A stretch of 20,460 bases of DNA, from assembly GCA_025966255.1 (NCBI GenBank), contig JAOPVG010000445.1, positions 1-20,460 on the forward strand, written 5' to 3'. Shown here one piece after another: positions 14,944 through 20,460 of this stretch; position 1 is the first letter of the stretch; each line of letters begins with the position of its first letter. The position numbers and the translations under genes are program-made. The notes below the pieces were generated by a model that made no database searches, was not told the DNA's origin, and saw only the letters and a program-made list of their open reading frames with translations. This stretch comes from Jatrophihabitans sp. GTDB taxonomy: Bacteria; Actinomycetota; Actinomycetes; Mycobacteriales; Jatrophihabitantaceae.

Positions 14944-15488
14944 CCCTGGGTCCGCTGCACGGCCCGGGCCGCCCGGCCGGACCGCGGCTGCCCATGGATC
15001 CGGACCAACGCGACCGCCTGGCCGCGCGCACGATCGCGCTGCCGACGGCCCGCGACACCCGCGAGTTCGGCGCCCGACTGGCCGGCGTGCTGCGTCGCGG
15101 CGACCTGGTCGTGCTCAGCGGCCCGCTCGGTGCGGGCAAGACGGCCCTCGTGCAGGGCATCGGCGCCGGCCTCGGGGTGCAGGGCACGATCGTGTCGCCG
15201 ACGTTCGTCATCGCCCGGGTGCACCGGGCCGGGCCGGGGGGCAGTCTCGACCTCGTCCACGTCGACGCCTATCGGCTCGGCTCCTTCGACGAGGTCGACG
15301 ACCTCGACCTGGACGTCGACGCGGCCAGTGCGGTGACCGCCGTCGAATGGGGGACGGGCAAGGTCGAGCAGTTGGCCGACGCGCGCCTCGACGTCGCACT
15401 GGACCGGGCCGACGACTCCGACGAGCGGACCGCGACGCTGCGTCCGCACGGCGGCGACTGGGCCGAACGTATCGCTGACCTAAGCTGA
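14940..15488 (+). CDS. tsaE: tRNA t6A biosynthesis ATPase TsaE
   Basis: Predicted 182-aa protein. Core motifs are the P-loop GPLGAGKT (61-68), the switch SPTFVIAR (86-93), HVDAYRLG (107-114) and AVEWG (134-138), all diagnostic of TsaE, the ATPase that resets the TsaB-TsaD complex in N6-threonylcarbamoyladenosine synthesis. Residues 1-28 are an extra Gly/Pro-rich leader not needed for the fold. ATG 14940 overlaps the hydrolase stop (ATGA); an internal ATG at 14994 (residue 19) is an alternative start that would give a more typical length. The 3' end overlaps a TAAGCT box, likely the tsaB promoter. Confidence 0.93.
   Translation: MTLGPLHGPGRPAGPRLPMDPDQRDRLAARTIALPTARDTREFGARLAGVLRRGDLVVLSGPLGAGKTALVQGIGAGLGVQGTIVSPTFVIARVHRAGPGGSLDLVHVDAYRLGSFDEVDDLDLDVDAASAVTAVEWGTGKVEQLADARLDVALDRADDSDERTATLRPHGGDWAERIADLS
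15481..15486 (+). promoter_or_regulatory. Predicted internal -10 box upstream of tsaB
   Basis: TAAGCT lies inside the last codons of tsaE, 8 nt before ATG 15495, with no Shine-Dalgarno sequence. It could drive a leaderless tsaB-rimI-tsaD transcript independent of the upstream genes. The sequence TAAGCTGAGCG nearly repeats the element before glmS. Confidence 0.45.
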
Positions 15489-15494
15489 GCGTTC

Positions 15495-16154
15495 ATGTTC
15501 GTGCTGGCGATCGACACCTCTTCGCCCGCTGTGACGGCTGGCGTCGTGACGGTGGCGGGCGACGTCGTGCTGGCCGCCGAACGGGCGACCATCGCTGCTC
15601 GGGGGCACGGCGAGCTGCTGGCTCCGTCGATCGAGGCCGTGCTGCGCCACGCCGGCATCAGGTCGCGGGAGCTCGACGCGGTGGTGGTCGGCACCGGTCC
15701 CGGACCGTTCACCGGGCTGCGGGTGGGACTGGTCACGGCCGCGGTCCTGGCCGACCTGCTGGGGATTCCGGCCTATGGGGTCTGCTCGCTCGACGCGATC
15801 GGCGCCGCGGCGGCCGATGAAGAGGCCGTGCTCGTCGTGGCGGACGCCCGCCGTCGCGAGGTCTACTGGGCCCGGTACGAGCACGGCGTGCGGGTGGGCG
15901 AGCCTGCGGTCGGCAAGCCGGCCGACGTCCCGCTGGACGGCAGCACCGCGGTGGCCGGTGCCGCTGCGGAGCTGTACGCCGAGGTGTGGCCGGAGCTGTC
16001 GCGGCGCCCCGAGCGCTATCCGGAGCCCATCGCGCTCGTCGGCCTGGCGCTCGACCGGATCACCTCAGGTGCGCCCTCGGACCCGCTCACGCCGCTGTAC
16101 CTGCGCCGGCCGGACGCCGTGGCCCCTGGCCCGCCCAAGGCGGTGTCGCAGTGA
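15495..16154 (+). CDS. tsaB: tRNA t6A biosynthesis protein TsaB
   Basis: Predicted 219-aa member of the ASKHA family and non-catalytic partner of TsaD. It begins MFVLAIDTSSPAVTAGVV, has the signature VVVGTGPGPFTGLRVG around 64-78, then YGVCSLDAIG and VVADARRREVYWARYE, all typical of TsaB. It forms the heterodimer with TsaD to which TsaE binds. ATG 15495 is 6 nt after the tsaE stop. The TGA overlaps the GTG of rimI (GTGA). The C-terminal region is less conserved, ending LYLRRPDA, which is the usual TsaB tail. Confidence 0.95.
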   Translation: MFVLAIDTSSPAVTAGVVTVAGDVVLAAERATIAARGHGELLAPSIEAVLRHAGIRSRELDAVVVGTGPGPFTGLRVGLVTAAVLADLLGIPAYGVCSLDAIGAAAADEEAVLVVADARRREVYWARYEHGVRVGEPAVGKPADVPLDGSTAVAGAAAELYAEVWPELSRRPERYPEPIALVGLALDRITSGAPSDPLTPLYLRRPDAVAPGPPKAVSQ

Positions 16155-16603
16155 CCACGGTGACCATCGTGCCGATGCGGCCCCGCCACCTCGACGCGCT
16201 GATGCACCACGAGCACGCGATGTTCGGCACCGAGGCGTGGACGCGCAGCAGCTACCGCGCCGAGCTGGCCGACACCGCGCACCGCACCTACGTCGCGGCC
16301 GAGGGGTCCGACGGCGTCCTGCTCGGCTGGGCCGGCGTCCGCGTGCTGGCCGACGAAGCGGAGATCCTGACCGTGGGCGTCGTCCCGGAGGGCCGCCGGC
16401 AGGGCACCGCCCGCCGGCTGATCGCCGCCCTGCTCGACGCGGCCCGCGCAGGTGGTGCGGCCGACGTGTTCCTCGAGGTGCGCGTCGACAACGAAGCCGC
16501 CCGTGCTCTCTACGAGAGCGAAGGCTTTGCCTCGATCGGGATGCGGCCGGGCTACTACGACTCCGGCCGGGTCGACGCGGTGGTGATGCATCGTGAGCTC
16601 TGA
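16151..16603 (+). CDS. rimI: Ribosomal protein S18-alanine N-acetyltransferase, GNAT family
   Basis: Predicted 150-aa GNAT acetyltransferase. The acetyl-CoA motif A is [20 protein letters not shown], with the RRQGTA pyrophosphate loop. It is followed by [21 protein letters not shown], the conserved RimI strand and helix, and the GYY (GMRPGYYD) segment. RimI acetylates the N-terminal Ala of S18, but actinobacterial RimI enzymes can have broader N-terminal specificity. The GTG start overlaps the tsaB stop by 4 nt; ATG at residue 9 is an alternative. Its 3' end overlaps tsaD by 11 nt. The tsaB-rimI-tsaD arrangement is conserved in many bacteria and supports the name. Confidence 0.92.
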   Translation: MTTVTIVPMRPRHLDALMHHEHAMFGTEAWTRSSYRAELADTAHRTYVAAEGSDGVLLGWAGVRVLADEAEILTVGVVPEGRRQGTARRLIAALLDAARAGGAADVFLEVRVDNEAARALYESEGFASIGMRPGYYDSGRVDAVVMHREL

Positions 16604-17633
16604 ACCGCTCGTCCTCGGCATCGAGACCTCCTGCGACGAAACCGGCGTCGGCATCGTCCGCGGCACCACACTCCTGGCCGACGCGGTGGCCAGCAGCGTC
16701 GACGAGCACGCCCGCTTCGGCGGCGTGGTGCCCGAGGTGGCCAGCCGCGCCCACCTCCAGGCCATGGTGCCGACGATCTCCCGTGCGCTGTCCGATGCCG
16801 GCGTGGCCGCCGATGACGTCGACGCCGTGGCTGTCACCGCGGGCCCGGGACTGTCCGGTGCGCTGCTCGTCGGCGTGGCGGCCGCCAAGGCTTACTCCGT
16901 TGCGCTCGGCAAGCCGCTCTACGGCGTCAACCACCTCTCCGCGCACGTGGCCGTGGACTTGCTGGAACACGGTCCGCTGGCCGAGCCCTGCGTCGCGCTG
17001 CTGGTGTCCGGCGGCCACTCGTCCGTGCTGCTCGTGCCGCGCATCGGCGGTGAGCAGATCACTGAGCTCGGCGCCACCGTCGACGACGCGGCCGGCGAGG
17101 CCTACGACAAGGTGGCCCGGCTGCTCGGGCTGCCCTTCCCCGGTGGGCCGCCGATCGACCGCCTCGCCCGCGACGGCGATCCCGCGGCGATCGCGTTCCC
17201 GCGGGGGATGACGGGCGCGCACGATCCGCCCTTCGCGTTCTCCTTCTCCGGCCTCAAGACCGCGGTGGCCCGGTGGGTCGAGGCCCGGCAGCGGGCGGGG
17301 GAGGCGGTGCCGGTGGCCGACGTCGCCGCCTCGTTCCAGGAGGCGGTGGCGGACGTCCTGACCGCCAAGGCGATACGAGCCGCGCGCGAACAGGGCGTGG
17401 GCCACCTCGTGATCGGCGGTGGCGTGGCGGCCAACTCACGGCTGCGGGCCCTGGCCCAGGAACGCTGCGACGCGGCCGGCCTCCGGCTGCGGGTGCCGCG
17501 CCCCGGCCTGTGCACCGACAACGGGGCGATGGTGGCCGCGCTCGGCGCCCAGCTGGTCGCGCACGGCGCCGCGCCGTCCGCGCTGGACCTCCCGGCGGAC
17601 TCCGCCCTGCCGATCACCGACGTCCTCGTCTGA
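16593..17633 (+). CDS. tsaD: tRNA N6-adenosine threonylcarbamoyltransferase TsaD
   Basis: Predicted 346-aa catalytic subunit of t6A synthesis, which transfers the threonylcarbamoyl group to A37 of ANN-decoding tRNAs. It begins with [15 protein letters not shown]; the metal-binding pair H114 and H118 lie in [42 protein letters not shown] and the [10 protein letters not shown] region follow. The C-terminal [10 protein letters not shown] and CTDNGAMVA carry further nucleotide and metal contacts. All family landmarks are intact. GTG 16593 starts inside the end of rimI, giving an 11-nt overlap. After its stop the conserved actinobacterial order breaks: no groES follows within the window. Confidence 0.97.
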   Translation: MSSEPLVLGIETSCDETGVGIVRGTTLLADAVASSVDEHARFGGVVPEVASRAHLQAMVPTISRALSDAGVAADDVDAVAVTAGPGLSGALLVGVAAAKAYSVALGKPLYGVNHLSAHVAVDLLEHGPLAEPCVALLVSGGHSSVLLVPRIGGEQITELGATVDDAAGEAYDKVARLLGLPFPGGPPIDRLARDGDPAAIAFPRGMTGAHDPPFAFSFSGLKTAVARWVEARQRAGEAVPVADVAASFQEAVADVLTAKAIRAAREQGVGHLVIGGGVAANSRLRALAQERCDAAGLRLRVPRPGLCTDNGAMVAALGAQLVAHGAAPSALDLPADSALPITDVLV

Positions 17634-17638
17634 ACGCA

Positions 17639-17655
17639 ATACACGGGTATACACG
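17639..17655 (+). repeat. Two ATACACG direct repeats, 10 bp apart
   Basis: ATACACG occurs at 17639-17645 and again at 17649-17655, one helical turn apart, in the 43-nt gap between tsaD and the micro-ORF at 17677. The gap is visibly more AT-rich than its surroundings. The repeats could be contact sites for a regulator upstream of the micro-ORF. No known motif is recognised. Confidence 0.5.
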
Positions 17656-17676
17656 TCAGAAGTGGATGATGCGGGT

Positions 17677-17742
17677 ATGGCCAGATTGCGCACCGACATC
17701 GAGATCGAGGACCGGCACCCGTCGCACCGCGGATCGACCTGA
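17677..17742 (+). CDS. Possible micro-ORF / leader peptide, 21 codons
   Basis: ATG 17677 opens 21 codons ending in TGA 17740-17742, and the last A of that stop is the first base of the next ORF's ATG. The peptide is charged (starts MARLRTDIEIEDRHPSH) with no membrane segment. A GATGAT hexamer 6 nt before the ATG fits the leaderless pattern seen elsewhere in the window, though weakly. The overlap with the following 72-aa frame suggests translational coupling. It could be a true microprotein or just a translated leader; I recognise no family. Confidence 0.4.
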   Translation: MARLRTDIEIEDRHPSHRGST

Positions 17743-17960
17743 TGACGACGGTCATGTGGGAAGCGCGGGCCGCCAACGACCGGCTGGACGATCTCGTGGC
17801 GCACGTTCTGGCCCACGCCGATGCCGCCGCCGACGTCTACCGCAGCGGTGACGGACGGGTCGTGGTGATCGATCCGAGCGGGCGCGGCGTCGGCGAGGTG
17901 CCCGGAGAGCTCGTGGCCCGTCCGCCGCACGTCTGGGCGTTCGATCCCGTCGCCCGCTGA
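17742..17960 (+). CDS. Small protein of unknown function, 72 aa
   Basis: The frame starts at ATG 17742, overlapping the micro-ORF stop, and ends with TGA 17958-17960. Sequence character: a strand-like start (MTTVMWEARAA), an Ala/His-rich helix (DRLDDLVAHVLAHADAAA), then a strand-turn-strand section (DVYRSGDGRVVVIDPSGRG) and a hydrophobic end (RPPHVWAFDPVA). This alpha-beta layout is reminiscent of small ferredoxin-like (ABM-type) domains, which is a structural guess. Codon use, with G/C third positions, agrees with a real gene. No Shine-Dalgarno sequence is obvious, so translation likely depends on the upstream micro-ORF. The lipase/synthetase gene starts 38 nt later. Confidence 0.65.
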   Translation: MTTVMWEARAANDRLDDLVAHVLAHADAAADVYRSGDGRVVVIDPSGRGVGEVPGELVARPPHVWAFDPVAR

Positions 17961-17985
17961 GGTTGCACCGCAGCGCGAAGGGCAC

Positions 17986-17991
17986 CACAGT
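17986..17991 (+). promoter_or_regulatory. Possible -10 box before the lipase/acyl-CoA synthetase gene
   Basis: CACAGT keeps the A and final T of TAnnnT and lies 7 nt before GTG 17999; the nearest purine-rich stretch (GAAGGG) is too far upstream to act as a ribosome-binding site. Weak call, made by analogy with the other leaderless-type starts. Confidence 0.25.
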
Positions 17992-17998
17992 TCAAGCC

Positions 17999-20460
17999 GT
18001 GGCGAACACCCCCGGCGACAGCACTCCTGAAGGCACCGCGGCACCCGAGAACGCACGCCGTCCCCGCCCCGGTGGCGTTGTCGGCGCTCCCGCCGCAGCC
18101 GCGCGCTACGCCCGCCGGATCTCCCACACCGCCCGCAACGTCGCCGAGGTGGTCCGCTTCGGGGGCCTGGAGACCGACGAGGAGCAGTCGCCGTTCACGG
18201 TCGAGGCGGAGCAGGCCAACTACCGCCTGCGGCACTACTTCGCCGACGACGTCCCGGCCGACGCCAGGCCGGTTCTGCTCATCCCGCCGCTGATGATGAC
18301 CACCGAGGTGTGGGACGTCTCGTCGGCGACGTCGGGCGTGGCGGCGCTGCACGCGTCCGGCATCGACCCCTGGGTCGTCGACTTCGGTCACCCCGACCGC
18401 GAACCCGGCGGGTTGGAGCGCAACCTCACCGACCACGTCCTCGCCGTGAGCGACGCGGTGGAGCGGGTGGCGAAGGCGACCAGCCGTCCGGTGATCCTCG
18501 CCGGGTACTCGCAGGGCGGGATGTTCGCGTACCAGGCCGCCGCCTACCGCCGCGGCCGGGACATCGACTCCCTCGTCACGTTCGGCTCGCCGGTCGACAC
18601 CACCGCGCCGCTGCCCATCCCGATCGCGCCCGACGTCGTGGCCCGCCTCGCCGGTGAGCTCGTCGAGTCCGGACTGCTGCGCAAGGTCGCGCTCCCGAGC
18701 TGGATGGTGCGGCTGGGATTCAAGATGCTCAGCCCGGCGAAGTCCGTGCAGGGCCGGATGCAGTTCCTGCTCGCCTTGCACGACCGCGACGCGCTGCTGC
18801 CCCGCGAGCGGCAACGGCGCTTCCTCGACTCCGAGGGCTGGACGGCCTACTCGGGGCCGGCCATCGCCGAGCTGCTCGAGCAGTTCGTCACCCACAACCG
18901 CATGCTCGAAGGCGGCTTCGTCATCGACGACCGGCTCGTCACGCTGGCCGACATCGACGTCCCGATACTGACGTTCGTGGGCGCGACGGACACGATCGGC
19001 CACCCCGACTCGGTCCGGGCCATCCGTCGGGCCGCGCCCAAGGCCGACGTGTACGAGGTGACGCTGCCGGGCGGGCACTTCGGACTCGTCGTGGGCTCGG
19101 CCGCGTCGACCCTGACCTGGCCGGCCGTGGCCCAGTGGGTGAAGTGGCGGCAGGGGCAGTTGGAGCTGCCCGACGTGATCGTCCGGGCCGACAGCATCGA
19201 GGCGCCGAAGCCGATTCGGGCCGGCACGGCGGCCATGGCACTTGCCCAGGCCACCGAACTCGGCATCGGCGTGGGCCGGGTGGTGCTCACCTCGGCCCGT
19301 CGCGCGACCCGAGCGGCCCGCAGCGTGGTGCGCGAGGCTCCCGCCCAGCTGCCCCGGCTGGCCCGCATCGAGCAGCTCGATCCGACGACGCGCATCTCGC
19401 TGGGCTTGCTGCTCGACGAGCAGGCCCGCCGCGCACCTGACGACATCGCCTTCCTGTTCGGCGACCGCGCGCACCGCCAGCACGACGTGAAGAAGCGCGT
19501 CGACAACGTGGTCAAGGGCCTGATCCAGATCGGCGTGCGGCACGGCGATCGCGTGGGCGTGCTGATGGACACCCGGCCGAGCGCGTTCACGCTCGTCACG
19601 GCGCTGAGCCGGCTTGGGGCCACCGCCGTGCTGCTGCGTCCGGACGGCGAGCTCCGCCGCGAAGCGAACCTCGGGCGCATCACCTGGATCATTTCCGACC
19701 CCGAGCACGTCCGGCCGATCAGCGAGGTGGACGACATCGCCTGGGCCGTCCTGGGCGGCGGCGGCGCCCTCGGCAGTGGAGAGACACAGTGGCGCGAGGC
19801 GAATCCCAGCGCCATCGACATGGAGCGCATCGACCCCGACGAGGTCGAGCTGCCCGGGTGGTACCGGCCGAACCCGCACCGGGCCGGTGACGTCGCGTTC
19901 GTCCTGTTCACCGGCGAGACAGCCGGCACCAAGGCCCTGCAGATCACCAACCGGCGCTGGGCCCTGTCGGCCCTGGGCACCGCGTCGGCCGCGGCCCTGC
20001 GCTCGGGCGACACGATCTTCAGCGTCACGCCCATCCACCACTCGTCCGCCCTGCTGATGAGCATCGGGGGTGCGGTGGCCAGCGGCGCGCGCTTCGCGAT
20101 GTCCAGCGCCGACGATCCGGAGACGTTCTGGGACGAGGTGCGCCGCTACGGAGCCACCCACGTGTCCTACACGTGGACGTCGCTGCGCACCGTCGTGAAC
20201 GGGCCGCCGAACCTCAACGAGCAGCACCATCCGATCCGTATGTTCATCGGCTCGGGCATGCCCCGCAATCTGTGGCGGCGGGTGACCGAGCGCTTCCCGA
20301 CGGCGACGGTGCTCGAGTTCTACGCCTCGGCCGAGGGCGAAGCGATCCTCGCCAACGTCGCCGGCCGGGTACCGGGGTCGATGGGCAAGCCGTTACCGGG
20401 TACCACGGAGGTGCGCGTGGCGGCGTTCGACCTGAACACCCGGAAGCTCGCGTTGAGCCC
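17999..20460 (+). CDS. Bifunctional PhaC/lipase-like hydrolase and acyl-CoA synthetase, 5' part (3' end outside window)
   Basis: An open frame of 820 codons without a stop runs to the window edge. Residues about 75-400 form an alpha/beta hydrolase related to polyhydroxyalkanoate synthases (VLLIPPLMMTTEVWD, DPWVVDFG). The nucleophile is S171 in GYSQGG, where PHA synthases use Cys; the acid is D331 in VGATDTIGHP and the base is H360 in GGHFGLVVG. From about residue 465 an AMP-binding acyl-CoA synthetase domain follows: ISLGLLLDEQARRAPDDIAF, VGVLMDTRPSAFTLVTALSRLG, and EFYASAEGE from residue 773, as in FATP/FadD6-type enzymes. The phosphate loop (637-645) reads FTGETAGTK rather than the usual TSGTTGxPK. 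The two-domain order matches Mycobacterium Rv1683, annotated as a long-chain acyl-CoA synthase and lipase, implying a role in storage-lipid turnover. GTG 17999 is chosen because the family N-terminus follows; a TTG at 17963 is possible. Confidence 0.88.
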   Translation, partial: MANTPGDSTPEGTAAPENARRPRPGGVVGAPAAAARYARRISHTARNVAEVVRFGGLETDEEQSPFTVEAEQANYRLRHYFADDVPADARPVLLIPPLMMTTEVWDVSSATSGVAALHASGIDPWVVDFGHPDREPGGLERNLTDHVLAVSDAVERVAKATSRPVILAGYSQGGMFAYQAAAYRRGRDIDSLVTFGSPVDTTAPLPIPIAPDVVARLAGELVESGLLRKVALPSWMVRLGFKMLSPAKSVQGRMQFLLALHDRDALLPRERQRRFLDSEGWTAYSGPAIAELLEQFVTHNRMLEGGFVIDDRLVTLADIDVPILTFVGATDTIGHPDSVRAIRRAAPKADVYEVTLPGGHFGLVVGSAASTLTWPAVAQWVKWRQGQLELPDVIVRADSIEAPKPIRAGTAAMALAQATELGIGVGRVVLTSARRATRAARSVVREAPAQLPRLARIEQLDPTTRISLGLLLDEQARRAPDDIAFLFGDRAHRQHDVKKRVDNVVKGLIQIGVRHGDRVGVLMDTRPSAFTLVTALSRLGATAVLLRPDGELRREANLGRITWIISDPEHVRPISEVDDIAWAVLGGGGALGSGETQWREANPSAIDMERIDPDEVELPGWYRPNPHRAGDVAFVLFTGETAGTKALQITNRRWALSALGTASAAALRSGDTIFSVTPIHHSSALLMSIGGAVASGARFAMSSADDPETFWDEVRRYGATHVSYTWTSLRTVVNGPPNLNEQHHPIRMFIGSGMPRNLWRRVTERFPTATVLEFYASAEGEAILANVAGRVPGSMGKPLPGTTEVRVAAFDLNTRKLALS

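Noticed and set aside
16065..17405. A 446-codon minus-strand frame opposite rimI and tsaD, and a 390-codon one opposite rpsI and glmM (2792-3964)
   Set aside because: Both lie antisense to well-identified genes, lack motifs and have shadow-frame composition.
17837..20230. A 797-codon open frame on the minus strand opposite the lipase/synthetase gene
   Set aside because: It is rich in Arg, Gly, His and Asp with no recognisable motif, and mirrors the G/C third-position bias of the plus-strand gene, which has clear catalytic motifs.
1..20460. Mobile elements, integrases, toxin-antitoxin or defence systems, tRNA genes
   Set aside because: No transposase, integrase or nuclease motifs, no terminal repeats and no tRNA-like cloverleaf were found; the region is largely conserved housekeeping genes.

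Overview
The window is about 20.5 kb of very GC-rich, densely coding DNA. Codon use (strong G/C third positions), frequent GTG starts, start/stop overlaps of the ATGA/GTGA type and gene order all point to the phylum Actinomycetota. The order rplM-rpsI-glmM ... glmS ... acpS-nnrD-alr-(hydrolase)-tsaE-tsaB-rimI-tsaD is the conserved actinobacterial arrangement also known from Mycobacterium and Streptomyces. The exact genus cannot be fixed from the sequence. The accessory content (class F-type sortase, GMC oxidoreductase, Rv1683-like lipase/acyl-CoA synthetase fusion) suggests a non-Streptomyces environmental actinobacterium.

Layout. 1-1070: 3' part of an ABC-F ATPase gene (+). 1079-1804: a sortase (-), convergent with the ABC-F gene and divergent from the ribosomal operon. 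1859-2856: promoter, roughly 126-nt leader, rplM and rpsI. 2864-4198: glmM. A perfect 11-bp inverted repeat at 4231-4260 separates glmM from an opposed two-gene unit (MBL-fold hydrolase, then GMC oxidoreductase, 6905-4270, -). 7038-7850: a membrane protein with a Ser/Thr/Pro-rich tail. 7873-9717: glmS. 9749-11151: a TrxR-like ferredoxin-NADP reductase and acpS. 11181-12605: fused NAD(P)HX epimerase/dehydratase. 12749-17633: alr, an anchored alpha/beta hydrolase, tsaE, tsaB, rimI and tsaD, mostly overlapping. 17677-17960: a 21-codon micro-ORF overlapping a 72-aa protein of unknown function. 17999-end: the 5' part of a gene for a serine-hydrolase/acyl-CoA synthetase fusion that runs off the window.

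Functionally this is mostly a housekeeping block: ribosomal proteins, two steps of UDP-GlcNAc synthesis (GlmS, GlmM), D-alanine supply (Alr), acyl-carrier-protein activation (AcpS), NAD(P)HX repair, and the tRNA t6A machinery (TsaB/D/E) with the S18 acetyltransferase RimI. Accessory genes (sortase, MBL/GMC pair, Ser/Thr-tail membrane protein, FNR, lipase/synthetase) sit between or at the edges of the conserved genes.

The most general signal beyond the genes is a TAnnnT-type -10 hexamer placed 6-8 nt upstream of many start codons with no Shine-Dalgarno sequence (1804, 6905, 7873, 9749, 15495; weaker at 12749, 17677, 17999). This predicts leaderless transcripts and splits what looks like one long operon into several transcription units. 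I found no mobile elements, CRISPR arrays, tRNA or rRNA genes, and no clearly new multi-gene system. The least explained pieces are the 17.63-17.96 kb micro-ORF pair, the rplM leader, and the degenerate adenylation loop in the terminal fusion protein.
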